Source: Corylus avellana (Eukaryota > Streptophyta > Magnoliopsida > Fagales > Betulaceae). Taken from it: DNA of 64,000 bases. The notes under the pieces were generated by a model that saw only the letters and a program-made list of their open reading frames with translations, was not told where the DNA came from and made no database searches. The stretch spans positions 41,943,021-42,007,020 of the forward strand of contig NC_081541.1 of assembly GCF_901000735.1 (NCBI RefSeq), given 5' to 3'. The position numbers and the translations under genes are program-made. Every line of letters begins with the position of its first letter. Position 1 is the first letter of the stretch. This document shows positions 48,501-58,810 of this stretch, in pieces.

Positions 48501-51500
48501 CACTTATTGTAAATTGTCTCCTATTGCACATTTATTCTTTAAAGATTTTTACAGTGGGGAATGGGGACTCCTTTTAGTCATTACTTACATGATTCAGCTT
48601 CCACCATGATATTGATTCAAAAATGATTAGTTTCATCCCCTTAATTACTTATCAAAAAAAAAAAAAAAATGATTAGTTTCATCCCTTATCATTTCCACTG
48701 AGTAGGCAGATGTCAAGTAGTTTTCTGAGTGAAAATAATTCAAATGGGGTAGCCAAGTAATTAGTTGATGTGGCTGCTTGCCCTGTAATCTAACTTTGCA
48801 ACGTGTATATATATTGAATAAGTCATAGTTATACATTCCAAAAGTCAAATGTCACAAATGTTGATGATTTCAATAAGGGGCTACTTATTGATCGGTTTTA
48901 ATTGTCATATTGCATGTGTTCTCATGGCATTAAAAATTTGTACATAATAGATAAATGACTTAATATAATTTATTATTAATTTAATTTATGTTTCTATTTC
49001 AATTTATCACTAATTTAAGTGATGAATAGATTGAGTAATTTTATATAAATTGCATTGTAAAATAGGGGTGTTTCTTAAGTTCTTCTGTAGTGTTCCCAAT
49101 ATTAAAAAACCAAAAATGAAATCTCAGACTATGTAGCTACCTCTTTCATAGAATTTAAGTTTTATGGCACTCTTCCTATCTATAGCAACATCGTTATGTA
49201 GTTTTAGCAGGTAACCCTAGATTGACATACATAACATTCCAGGCTGAATGCAGAAGTTAATTTTTGGATATAGCGCATGAAAGTTTAGAATAAACAATTA
49301 CAGTATTCTAAGACAAACTACTTTGTTGGTTAGTAACTTGAAATTGATTTGAAAATAGGACTTTCTCTTATGTCAAGTGAAGCCTCAAGAACACACACAC
49401 ACGCACTTCAGCGAAGGCAAAAAAAAAAAAAAATCTGTTTCTACGATAACTATGTAGACAAATATATGCATATATGATCTTGAATTCCTAGTGCTTGTGT
49501 TGGATGAGCCTGAGGGGATTTGAGCTTACATGGTTGTTCAGGGCATATGAGTCTTTGTCTTGTGTTTTCCTCAACTTTATACTGCATTTGGTACAAATAG
49601 AATGCTTAGTGTGTTTTTGTTGAATTTGCAGATTCTAAACAATGTCGCTAAAATAACTCTCTTCTCTTTTTCCTTTTTGGTGTTTTTCTTTCTTTCTTTT
49701 TTTCTTGGTTACTTATCTATATATATATATTTTTTTTGCTGAGGCTTGCTAATATCTTGATTGAAGTGTTACTATGAAATAAGGACTTGATGTGATACTA
49801 GGTGGGTGTATGTGGTCACAGGAAAAATTGTGCAGTCTACCATTGAAGAATGTCGAGAGGCTTACGTGGCCTGGATAGACATGGTAATGTCTTTCTGTTT
49901 TATTTAAATGCAGTTTTGATTTGCAGTTTATAAGTGTTAGAATGTCCATTTAAGAATTTGTATATTTGTTGCTCTCAGGCACATGAATTGTTGAAGCAGA
50001 AGAACCTTGAAAAAAAACAAGGTTGGGCTGTTGTAGATAGTTATATTTACAGTAGTTTCTCCAATGCATGAAATTTTATGCTTTGGCTGTTGTAGATGAT
50101 TAAATATTTTAACTAATCATGTGCTTCTTCTCATTGGAGTAGAGGGGGTTGCTGCTGATATCATGACTCAGAATGGTGAAGTTTACTTTGAGAGTGAAGT
50201 AATTGCCGGGGAATCTTTGGAAAGGCCATTTGAGTCAAGTGACCATATAAGAACGCAACAGACATCTGATCCCGTAGATGCTAAACAAGAAGTTGGCAAG
50301 CAAGCAAATTTTATTGATGCTACATCCCTAGCATCTTGGGTAAAGGAGTTTATAGTGAAGTTAGGATCCTTGAGAAGTCAAAACCATATTTTAGTACTCG
50401 TGGTTATGGTTTTTGCTGTGATTTTCTTGATGCAGGTACGTACTTTTCTACCAGCTTATTTTTGCTATTTCAATTGAGCATTTTTCTCCAAGGGTTGAAT
50501 GCTAGTGTGATATGATATGATGGCTTTGGGATGTGGCATTTTTTTTTTTTTTTTTGATAAGTAATGTATATATCAAAAGTGCAGAGGGGCGCAACCCAAT
50601 TACACGAGAAGTATAAAAAGAGAGTGCCTAATTAGAAGAAGCGAAAAGAAAGAGAAACTAATCACTAAAGCAGCTAACCAAGCGGCAGTCCAAGTGAAAA
50701 GTGTAAAGAAGAAAAAGTGGATAAGCTCCTCTAGAGTCCTAGTGGAATCATCAAAACATCTTACATTTCTTTCGTTCCATAAGCACCACATAAGACATAA
50801 AGGAATCATCTTCCACACAACCACACTCCCGGAACGCCCTCCCGTCCACCAATAGGCATATAAATCCTCCACCCGACAAGGCATAACCCAATGCAACCCA
50901 AATCGACTAAAGATCGAATGCCAAAGAACACAAGCAACCTCACAGTGAAGAAGTAAATGATCGACAGACTCTCTGTTCTTCTTACACATACAACACTATT
51001 TTACTATCACAATATTCCTCTTTCGCAGATTATCATGAGTCAGAATTTTGCCGTGAGCCGCAGTCCACCCAAAAAATACCACTCGCGTAGGCACCTTAGT
51101 ATGCCAAAGGCTCTTCCAAAGAAACACCTCTTGATCGATATTGGAAAAAGCCTTATAGAACGACTTCACCTCGAACTTGCCCTTAGTGGATGTGGACCAG
51201 CGAATATGGTCCATAATACCGTCGGAAATCTTACAAGAGTACAACTGATCAAGGAAAGATAAGACCACATCCAACTCCCAATCCTGGACGGATCGCACAA
51301 AGATGACATTCCACTCAACATTCCCATTTCTCCTAATAAAATTATCCTTCTCCCAGGCTTCCTTGTGTCTCGCAATACTAAACAGGGACAGGAAAGCACG
51401 CTTCAATGATTGCTTCCTTGGGATGTGGCATTTGCAGTCTACTTGCCTTATGAATGGTTACAAGATAGTCTCTAAGGGTGTAGAGTCTATTTTGGACTTG

Positions 51501-52194
51501 TTTTTCTATGCAATTTAAGAAATTGTTGTCATTGGTAGGGTCTGCATGTAGTGTGTTTCATTATAGTATCTCTTTTCATCAATTCTTTTTGTATTCCATT
51601 GTATTTTGTCATGTTTTCAATAAAACCTTCTCTTAACAGTATTTTAACAAGGTTTTCGGTGATGTTGGTAGATGGTATTCGAATTGTTCCCTTTCTTTTT
51701 AATATATATTAATTTCATGTGTGTTTTAACATAATAATAGGGTAGAAAGTGAAACTTCTCATCCAAAATAAGAAAAGAATCATGTTGGTCTAATGATTTG
51801 TTGATAAACCTAGAGTTTTTTCAGAGTTCTATAGTATTTAGGAAGTAAACATACACTCATTTCCATAATTATTTGTTTAAGGTTGGAAATGATAAAGGTG
51901 GCTACTTATAAGCTTAGGATCGGTTCTCAGTTGGTTTTGTTTTCTTGGGCGCAGTTGAGCATAGTTGTGCTATTAGCTAGGCCCCAACACATCCATGTGA
52001 ACCCTCAGATGAGTAGCATGGGCAGTGGAATCGGTGGAAGATCATCTGAAGCAATGGCTTGGATGGAGAAGCTAATTCACCACCTTAAAGATGAAATGTA
52101 CACAGTTGAGGCTCGGCTCGAGAGGATGCGACATGAGCTCACACTGTTGAAAGCACAACTGAAAGACCTAGAGCATCTCAGTAAGCAACAATAG
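35252..52194 (+). CDS. VAD1: VAD1-like GRAM and VASt domain membrane protein, 18 exons
   Basis: Exons: 35252-35443, 37734-37793, 39235-39285, 40904-40969, 42840-42935, 43080-43181, 44111-44208, 44301-44485, 45362-45402, 45564-45651, 45775-45861, 45986-46040, 47513-47579, 48320-48419, 49822-49883, 49979-50021, 50143-50435, 51955-52194. All are GT-AG and in frame, giving 641 residues. Order: a Ser/Pro-rich N-terminus; a GRAM domain (about 71-180, starting [13 protein letters not shown], with [15 protein letters not shown]); an acidic linker; a VASt domain (about 285-455); a transmembrane segment (about 546-570, [16 protein letters not shown] then LSIVVLLA); and a C-terminal coiled coil (about 595-640). 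The architecture matches Arabidopsis VAD1, a cell-death regulator related to sterol-binding ASTER/Lam proteins at membrane contacts. The gene is stretched to 17 kb by introns loaded with L1 fragments. The coding sequence is intact. Confidence 0.92.
37920..38235. repeat. Extremely AT-rich tract with long hairpin in VAD1-like intron 2
   Basis: Continuous TATA/CATATA text. At about 38154-38220 the arm TTATATTATTGCATATAGTA pairs with a downstream TACTATGTGCAATATA arm. It may be a matrix-attachment-like or fragile tract. No ORF. Confidence 0.5.
39397..40814 (-). mobile_element. 5'-truncated L1 LINE in VAD1-like intron 3
   Basis: Bounded by perfect 18-bp copies of TTTTGTATATCCATATTA (39379-39396 and 40815-40832). 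The minus strand encodes broken pieces of an L1 ORF2 C-terminal half: [21 protein letters not shown] (40828 side), [14 protein letters not shown], then [19 protein letters not shown]. The 3' end, at low coordinates, shows the family tail TTATTTATCAAAA on the minus strand. Disabled by frameshifts and 5' truncation. Confidence 0.9.
41743..41764 (-). mobile_element. 22-bp L1 micro-insertion in VAD1-like intron 4
   Basis: Only the L1 3' end and tail (a T run followed by GATAAGTAAAG on the plus strand), flanked by perfect 19-bp copies of TCATTCAGTGGTAAACCTT (41724-41742 and 41765-41783). This is the expected product of target-primed reverse transcription that stopped almost at once. Confidence 0.85.
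42554..42596. repeat. TA microsatellite in VAD1-like intron 4
   Basis: About 20 TA units. Confidence 0.9.
43314..43596 (-). mobile_element. Short L1 LINE 3' fragment in VAD1-like intron 6
   Basis: Starts with a T run and TTTGATAAGTAATGTTGTAT (the inverted L1 tail), followed by AAAGCGCAAATTT and ACACAGAAAGTATAA text shared with the other copies. Flanked by CCTCTCACTGCACT (43300-43313) and CCTCTCGCTGCACT (43597-43610), a 14-bp duplication with one change. Confidence 0.85.
44982..45000 (+). mobile_element. About 19-bp L1 tail micro-insertion in VAD1-like intron 8
   Basis: TACTTATCAAA followed by a T run, flanked by TTATTAGGATGTAA (44968-44981) and TTATTAGAATGTAA (45001-45014). TTACTTATCAAA is the family 3' end. 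The T run in place of an A run is unexplained, so this case is weaker than the other two. Confidence 0.5.
46635..47123 (-). mobile_element. 5'-truncated L1 LINE in VAD1-like intron 12
   Basis: The inverted tail TTTTTTGATAAGTAATGTTG is followed by AAAGCGCAAAGTGGTGCAAC, and the minus strand encodes [23 protein letters not shown], similar to the copy at 50542 ([18 protein letters not shown]). The right edge is estimated by comparison with the other copies. No clean target duplication could be fixed. Confidence 0.75.
48640..48664 (+). mobile_element. About 25-bp L1 micro-insertion in VAD1-like intron 14
   Basis: CTTAATTACTTATC plus an A run, the L1 3' tail in sense orientation, between two copies of ATGATTAGTTTCATCCC with shared leading A residues (48619-48639 and 48665-48685). 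The exact edge inside the A run is ambiguous. Confidence 0.8.
50542..51417 (-). mobile_element. 5'-truncated L1 LINE in VAD1-like intron 17
   Basis: Flanked by 16-bp copies of TTGGGATGTGGCATTT (50526-50541 and 51418-51433). The minus strand has two long broken ORFs: a zf-RVT region ([22 protein letters not shown] ... NERNVRCF) and the preceding part ([17 protein letters not shown] ... [19 protein letters not shown]). The T run with GATAAGTAATG marks the 3' end. Confidence 0.92.
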
Positions 52195-52966
52195 TCAATT
52201 TGTATATCCTTATGATTCCTGTCATGGTAAAATGTTATTTTCCCTTCTGTACTCGAAAAATGTATCATACAAAGGAATTTTGTCAAATTTGTATCTGTAT
52301 GTACTAGTTCCCTTGTTGATTACTAGTGATAAAATTGGAAGAGGGTTGGCCCATCACCCATGACTCAAAAACCAGGTGTACTAATTCATTCTGTTTTGTC
52401 AATCAGTCTACTCTTGAGGGTAGGTTCTTCAAATGTTATGTTTATGGCCTAGTTGGTTAATTAAAATACCTAAACATTACACTAATTTCAAAATTTAGAA
52501 CCAATATGGTACACATCTCTTCTACCCCACAACGGATCGAGGCCGGGTGTAATACATTTTATCTAGAAAATGGACGGCCTAGATCGTGATAATAATTTTT
52601 TTTTTAAAGATAATATTTAGATTCTTTTAAGAATTTTACCATGAAGTCACTTTAAGAAATTTACGTGATCCTGATTCATGAAACCCTTGCCCCAAATTTA
52701 AGCAAGATTCGAATTGGAAACTTATTTTAACCCCCTATTTTACCCTTGGAATCAACTTAAGACTTGTTTTGGTGTAAAATATTTTATATTATTATTATTA
52801 TTTGTGTTTGGTGTGATGTAAAATATTGGTCAACTTGAAAATGTTTTCTTAAGGCATAACCCTTGCCCCAAGTGGGGCAAGGCAAGATTCGAATTAGAAA
52901 CTTAATTTAACCCCCTATTTTACCCTTGGAATCAACTTAAGACTTATGTTTGGTGAAAAATATTGT

Positions 52967-53004
<38 letters not shown>

Positions 53005-53965
53005 TGGCATGACGTAAAATATTGGTCAAATTGAAAATGTTTTTATAAGGCATAAAGTCGTTTATGTTTTTCATCTGCGTAAACTATTTTTCGCCGCTCT
53101 TTCATACCTTCACAAGGACTATTTCAACAACTGTCTGCTCAAATGGCAAGCAATATAGATAAATAATTGCACTGGATTTCAATTCCACTTTTTAAGGCAT
53201 TCTATTATCATGCTATCTTCCTTCACATCTCTTCTTTGCTGCCTCCCTCTCTCTTCCTTGCAGTTCTTCAAATTATTAGGAAAATATAAGAAATATTTGC
53301 TGATATTTCATACAAACCAAATACTGAAATATATTATACGCTGAAACAAATGAGACGTAATAAATAAATAAAGCACACTCGAGAATTCATACACCCTCCA
53401 CACTATCCCTACTTCCTTCTCGTGAAAAGCAAGAAAAATGTACAAAAGTGCAAACTTTTGCATCTATTCTCCTCCAAAATGGACCCCATTTTAAGATGTT
53501 TATGTTTTTGAAAGCATTCCCTCCTCTCTCTCTCTCTCTCTCCTTTATCCTTCCATCCTTAAAAAAAAAAAAATAATAATAAAATAAAATAAAATAGTGC
53601 GCATGGTAGCTAGAGAAGTCAGCCATAGAAGGGTGGCCTGCCCACATGATCAAGGCCCATTATTTTGGAGACGACCACCGACCTTACACACGGCTTTTAC
53701 TTGGATCGACCCCTTTTGCATGCAATATATTTTTATATAGGCTATATAGCACCAGTACTTCTCTTCAACAAGATTCTGATAATGATGGTGCACTTAGATT
53801 ATTGGCCCTGCAGACTTTCTTTTTGATTGAAAAAATCGTACGGATGACCCTCAAAAAGCATACGCTATTAATGTGGCATGTTCCACATTGTTTTTGGTAA
53901 AGGGAATGAGTTTTTGGAGGTATTCTTAGCATTGCTTCAACATTAAATTTCTATATATAAATCTC

Positions 53966-54009
<44 letters not shown>

Positions 54010-54440
54010 ACAATATCAATTTTGGGCCTACGATAAAAGTTGCGGCGCAGCAAAAAACGTCGTGCTTTCTCCAAGTTTCCAACCGTCCACTTTCCTTTTT
54101 TCAGGTTATTATCATTGTTGGAAATTCAGACAAAAGAAGCACTTTTCAATTTCTTTCTTCTATGATCCTCTCAAATCTATGGACTTTGTAGCTCTGAAAA
54201 GGCTTGGCAAAAGCAAAATTATTTAGTTGCCCATTTTGAAACGTCTTTGGATCCTGATCGATCTCAAGCTTATTATGAATCTTCAACTTTGATGCTTATA
54301 ATACAGTTGGAGTTTGGCTTGTCTTCTCGTGTGAAAAAATAAACGGTGGAGATCATGGGATTGATCGGGGAGAATTCTAGTTATTTTTTTTTACTAAGGT
54401 TCCCATCAATTAATGTTATTCAATTCCCTTTGGGGCTCAG
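52195..54440. other. Intergenic 3' of the VAD1-like gene
   Basis: Includes the 3' UTR, the tandem duplication 52683-53047, a CT microsatellite at 53525-53541 and a long AT microsatellite at 53971-54007. No gene seen. Confidence 0.5.
52683..53047. repeat. Imperfect tandem duplication of about 175 bp
   Basis: Two copies (52683-52857 and 52858-53047) share CCCTTGCCCCAA, TTTTACCCTTGGAATCAAC and GTAAAATATTGGTCAA. The second carries an expanded TAA/TTA palindromic run near 52967-53003. Confidence 0.75.
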
Positions 54441-55180
54441 TTACAAGCCGATTTGAGAATTGTTGGAAAATAATACATGGTGGAATAATGCTTTGGCTTT
54501 TGAGTAGCCACAATCGTCTTCTATGGGCGCAATATTACTGTATCTACAAAACGGTTCTAGAGAGAGAGGCTCTACCTTCTCTCTAGAATTTCTTTCTTTT
54601 CTTCTAGACAACACTAAGAAAAATTTCAAGAGGATGGAAGATTTAGATTTAGATCTTCCATTCTCCCATTTCACGGTAGCAGTATTCAGTGTCTTCTTTG
54701 TAGGCTTTTGCGGTCTTCGTTTATGGCGGGCTGCTTTAGATCTAGTTTGTAGATATAGATCTAGATCCAGATCTAGTATCTTTAACCTTATATCTGATCG
54801 TTTTCTTTGGTTAAGGTGTGTCTTTTGAAGAGATGTCTACGATGCCATGTTCCTCCATTGCTGCTTGTGGGGATTTTGTTTTTTGTTTGTCCTGCCCTTT
54901 GGCTTGAGGATGAAATAGATTAGTGTGGGGGCTTAACTCTTACGGCCGGATTTTTAGTTTCTAGTTATTTTTTATTTTTGTTTTTGTATTTGGGTTATCC
55001 ATGTCATAAATCTAATCTGCATGAAGCAAATCTATTCTTTGAAGTCATTTTTATGACTTTATAACTATCATAGCTTTTGACTATAATTTTTCAGAGCTGT
55101 ATGCTCAATGATATAAGAGCTTTTATGCTCGTAAAATTTCATTAATGAAAGTTCCATATCTTTAAAAAAAAAAAAAAAAT
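54440..55180. repeat. Unclassified retroposon-like segment with poly(A)
   Basis: Ends with TTCATTAATGAAAGTTCC and an A run at 55165-55180, as many plant retroposed sequences do. An ORF at 54523-54828 contains a tandem AGATCTAGAT-type repeat and no domain. No target duplication found. Confidence 0.3.
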
Positions 55181-55599
55181 GGTATGAAAGTACGTAGTTT
55201 TTAGTATCTATTTTAATTTTTTTGCTTAAAAAAGCAAAAAGCTATGGCTTAGGATGCTATCTTATTGGTTTTTAATTTTTCATTTGATTCCTAATCATGA
55301 GGAGGATAACATTCTACGGCTCTTCTATTCATTGGACGAGAAAGTAGCCCATCATTATAAAGTAATTGAGTGGATAAATAGGTGAGGATGGGATCATAGG
55401 CCTTATTCCCTTACCCCCTCCCTTCCTTCAAATCTACAACTTATCTCTCCCACCGTCTTGTCATGACTTTCCTTTTTGGAGCCATCTGGAGTTTTCTTGC
55501 CGTAATCAACGAGGGCAATGAAGCTATCATATCATAATCATAATCATAATCATATTCTAGTAACCACCATACATGATATATACATGCATGCTGACATAC

Positions 55600-55630
55600 A
55601 TTTACCATGGAGAGAGAGAGAGAGAGAAAG
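55600..55630. repeat. GA microsatellite
   Basis: A GA run in otherwise featureless spacer. Downstream ORFs (55518, 55607) depend on it and are not supported. Confidence 0.8.
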
Positions 55631-55904
55631 GGGGCTTTTTGGCTTTTATCATTTATTCTTCCTCTCGTTCATGTTCATCCCACCTATCGGGGTGCTATAC
55701 TTACAATTTTTGCATGCAAGAAAAATGAAAAACACGCGAAAACAATTGCTTCAATAATATCTCTGTCGGCTTTCACCCGGTTCAAGAGAGAGAAAGAGGG
55801 TACTTTTTCGTTTTTATTTTTTATTTCTTATATTTTCTCTTTAATTTGCATTCATTTTTCCCATTTACAGATTGGGATTTTCTTAAGAAATTCGCATCCA
55901 AAGG

Positions 55905-56215
55905 AATGATGTAAATCTCCATGGCAATAACAAACAAATAGGGTGACAATGGATCACCTTGTCTAAGCTCCTTTTTTCACTAAAAACGAGCAACCGAAAA
56001 CTTTGGGTAAGGTATTACAGTACACCCTAACCCATCCAACAAATCTATTCGGCCGAGCAACCAAAACATCTCATACTATGAAGAATAAAATCCCAATGGG
56101 CACCATCGTACACCTTCATGAGATTAATTTTTAAAGTGCGTATAGCTTTTCCCTCAACCTTATAGTCATCTCTAATCACCTCTTGTGCTAAAAGCTCGTT
56201 TTTGTCAATACTAAG
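55905..56215 (-). mobile_element. L1 LINE reverse-transcriptase remnant
   Basis: The minus strand reads VIRDDYKVEGKAIRTLKIN followed by LMKVYDGAHWDFI, the palm motif normally ending KAYDSVxW. After a frameshift comes LRQGDPLSPYLFVIAME, the conserved RQGDPLSP block. The catalytic Asp of the first motif remains (VYD), but the fragment is short and broken. Whether it belongs to the L1 family of the VAD1-like introns cannot be told because the regions do not overlap. Confidence 0.85.
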
Positions 56216-56450
56216 GGCTTGTCTGGGTGTTCATTTGAATGGCTTAAAAGTGTTTTTAACATTCAAAAAGTTTGTTTGAAAAAAAAAAAAAATACCCGTT
56301 TGATAAAAAAAATTTGAAAGCACTTCTAAAGGTCCAAAAAGTCTAAAAATAGCCAAAACGCACTTTTAGTAAAAGCTTAAAAATGAAACTTTTGCCAATA
56401 TGCGTTTTTTAATTTAAAAATTCTATTTCTCAAACACAACCTCAATTCAA
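56215..56450. repeat. Short TIR MITE
   Basis: GGGCTTGTCTGGGTGTTC at the left and an inverted AAACACAACC-type right end, with AAAAGTGTTTTT / AAAACGCACTTTT words inside. Related to the element at 9585-9757. Confidence 0.45.
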
Positions 56451-56617
56451 ATATGCTCTAAATTACGAGACAAAGGTAGTTTGATTAAGAACTAAAGTTT
56501 TTCATTTTAGTATGGGAAAAATTTTATGTGATTGGAGAAGAATATGACTCTTTATGTACAATAACTCATCAATAACTCTTAACTATACCACCTGTGCCTA
56601 ATCAGTGTTATCTAACT

Positions 56618-57937
56618 TCAAACCCAAGCATTCTCTCTCGGATGACTAATCAGTTGCACACTCTGGGAGCTAGATCCGAAAGGACACGTGGAACTCACAA
56701 AACCGTTGACCAAGTGAAGATACGTCTTCAGATCGTGACATGTGGCCATATCCCCCTTCGGGAGGTACGGTGACTCCCTGCTACTAAGTCTAAGCTCTTG
56801 TCCCACGTCAGCATAAACCCACTGCATCTCTTCCACGCACTTGCTCATCCAACCCCGAATGCTGGCCACGTGGTTACTCTGCTTACACGCCACGTCGCCA
56901 TGCTTGAACACAAAGCCAGGTACTTTGGTAATAACATCGTCGGAGTTCACAATCCTAAGTATCCTGGTCCCACTTCTCTCAAGGTGGGCCCTAAAGCCCC
57001 TGTTCCCAACACGTGGCCCACCGAACGAAATCACCGTCACCATTGGTGCATTTTCGTAAGTGGTGGTGATATCGTATGCGGTGAGCGTAGCGAGTGCCGC
57101 GCCGAGGCTGTGACCCGTGATCGTGAAGCTGAGTGGCTCATCACCGTACATTTCAATCACCCTCGCGATCTCTTCCCTCACCATCTCTTGCAAGCTACGA
57201 CACGTGGCAGTCCTCGACGTGTAGAGGCTCAGGAACCCACTCTCTACCATGGGCCCCTTCCTATTTTCGGTGGGATCGCCGTGGTTAGGTAATTCAGTTA
57301 ACGTGGCGCGTAAATTTTCCACCCACTCCAAGCACGTGGCCGTGCCTCTGTAGGCTATCACCACGTCACGCCGCCCAAGACGGGCGATCTCCTCCTTGTC
57401 CTGACAGACAGCAACATAGCCAATCCAGCCGGACTGGGTGGACACCCAGCTCGGGTGGGCCATGTTAAACCAACTTGGCAACTGAACCCCACAGGTGGCG
57501 CGAAGGTTTCTGGTGATTTTGTACCCTGTTTCGCCTACCCCTGTCTGGGCGAAGAGCGAGCTTCTGGTGTGGCGACACGTGGCGTATGTTGGGGAGGAGG
57601 GGTCAAAGTCAAAGGAACGATACGCCGCCTCGACAAACTGCCCGTAGCGCAGAATTTCGCAGCGTAGGTTATGGTCGAGAGGGTCGAGCAAGCCCTCCCA
57701 GTTGTTGATGCCCTGGAACTCCATCCACCTCTTTCCCAGTTTTGCAGACTGATCGGAAACGCTGCGTTTTGACGAGTCGTGCTTGTTGAGCGAGCTGCAT
57801 GAGACCTCAAAGCCTCTCAATGCGAAGCTTTTAGTTTTGGTGGTGGCGGTAGAGGCGGCATAATAGTGCACGCCCACCGAGGATTTTGGTAGAGGTGGAG
57901 TGGTGAATGGGCGAACAGCTCCAAAAACAAGCCTCAT
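56618..57937 (-). CDS. Class I phospholipase A1 / DAD1-like lipase, plastid type
   Basis: 439 residues, intronless. Residues 1-50 are rich in Ser/Thr/Ala with few acids, as in a chloroplast transit peptide. The body starts RWMEFQGINNWEGLLDPLD (70-88), characteristic of plant PLA1-I enzymes. The nucleophile elbow is GHSLG at 275-279 (Ser277). Likely partners are Asp333 or Asp334 (NSDDVITKVP) and His401 (CHDLKTYLHLVNGF). The family hydrolyses the sn-1 acyl chain of plastid phospho- or galactolipids; some members feed linolenate to jasmonate synthesis. It looks like the PLA1-Igamma/DALL group, but the subgroup is inferred. The frame is intact, with Met1 in a simple promoter context. Confidence 0.93.
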   Translation of the reverse strand: MRLVFGAVRPFTTPPLPKSSVGVHYYAASTATTKTKSFALRGFEVSCSSLNKHDSSKRSVSDQSAKLGKRWMEFQGINNWEGLLDPLDHNLRCEILRYGQFVEAAYRSFDFDPSSPTYATCRHTRSSLFAQTGVGETGYKITRNLRATCGVQLPSWFNMAHPSWVSTQSGWIGYVAVCQDKEEIARLGRRDVVIAYRGTATCLEWVENLRATLTELPNHGDPTENRKGPMVESGFLSLYTSRTATCRSLQEMVREEIARVIEMYGDEPLSFTITGHSLGAALATLTAYDITTTYENAPMVTVISFGGPRVGNRGFRAHLERSGTRILRIVNSDDVITKVPGFVFKHGDVACKQSNHVASIRGWMSKCVEEMQWVYADVGQELRLSSRESPYLPKGDMATCHDLKTYLHLVNGFVSSTCPFGSSSQSVQLISHPRENAWV

Positions 57938-58036
57938 TTTCTTATGAAGCGAATATTTTGGCAGGTTGTGTGGAGCTGGGTTCGCTCACTTCACTTGTCA
58001 GTCACAGCTTATATCCATGACTGATATGGTGCATGG

Positions 58037-58044
58037 TTTTATAG
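58037..58044 (-). promoter_or_regulatory. TATA box of the lipase gene
   Basis: CTATAAAAC on the minus strand about 100 bp upstream of the ATG (57937). Confidence 0.55.
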
Positions 58045-58046
58045 AG

Positions 58047-58047
58047 G

Positions 58048-58084
<37 letters not shown>
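58047..58084. repeat. GA/CT tract immediately upstream of the lipase TATA box
   Basis: An uninterrupted AG run (CT on the gene strand). A second one lies at 58200-58229. GAGA-type tracts bind BBR/BPC proteins in plants; function here is inference. Confidence 0.6.
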
Positions 58085-58091
<7 letters not shown>

Positions 58092-58197
58092 TGGTGGTGC
58101 ATGTTGAAGGAGGACTAGGTAGGTACTTTGAGATTTGAGGGGGAGAGAGATTACAAATGATAACAGAAAACGGCTTTGGATACAAAAATGTGAGCGT

Positions 58198-58232
<35 letters not shown>

Positions 58233-58499
58233 GGGTTGAAAGGTGTTTGACTAAGGCTGATGGGTCCTGAGTGAATAAATGGACAGCGACAGATTTGTCT
58301 TTCCGACCAGAGGTGGCACGTGCGTTCAACAGTACGCGTCCCATGGTCAGCTCAACTCAGCGCGGCCTGAGCCATGTATTCTTTACTTTACTTTCCTCTC
58401 TTTTCTTTTCTTTTTTCTCTTTTTTTCAGTTTAACCACTCGATACAATTTACCACGCGCGTGCATGTGACAGAATTATTTAGAACATGTTGGAGGATTG

Positions 58500-58810
58500 C
58501 TTTGAGGAATAAGGGCTTGTTTGGGTTTGCATTTTTTTTTTTTTTTATTGAACTGAATTTAAAATTGTGAATATTGAGAAAAAAAATAAAAGAGTTGAGA
58601 TTATGTTTGGCTTGTTTGAAGAATATAAAATCTAATAATAAAAAATCTAATTAAAAAATAAAATATATATATTACAAAAAACAAAAAAGAAAAAAAAAAT
58701 TGGGGTGGCATGACAGTGGTTTTGGGGGTGGCCAAGTTTGATGCAGGGGGTGGAACAGCCACCCCCGAGACTCTTAGGGGGTGGTTCGGCCACCACCTTG
58801 GAGTGGTCCG
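58500..58810. repeat. Left part of a repeat with GC-rich GGGGTGG core
   Basis: TTGTTTGGGTTTGC-like start, AT-rich arm, then the GC-rich core 58698-58800 with inverted GGGGTGG / CCACCCCC words shared with 13440 and 24050. A possible matching right end is near 59360 (TTACCAAACAAATCAA). The LTR at 58811 is nested in it. Confidence 0.4.

Noticed and set aside
54523..54828. 101-codon ORF
   Set aside because: Contains an AGATCTAGAT-type simple repeat and lies in a retroposon-like segment. There are no homologous features.
56798..57292. 164-codon plus-strand ORF
   Set aside because: Antisense shadow of the lipase gene in GC-richer coding DNA.
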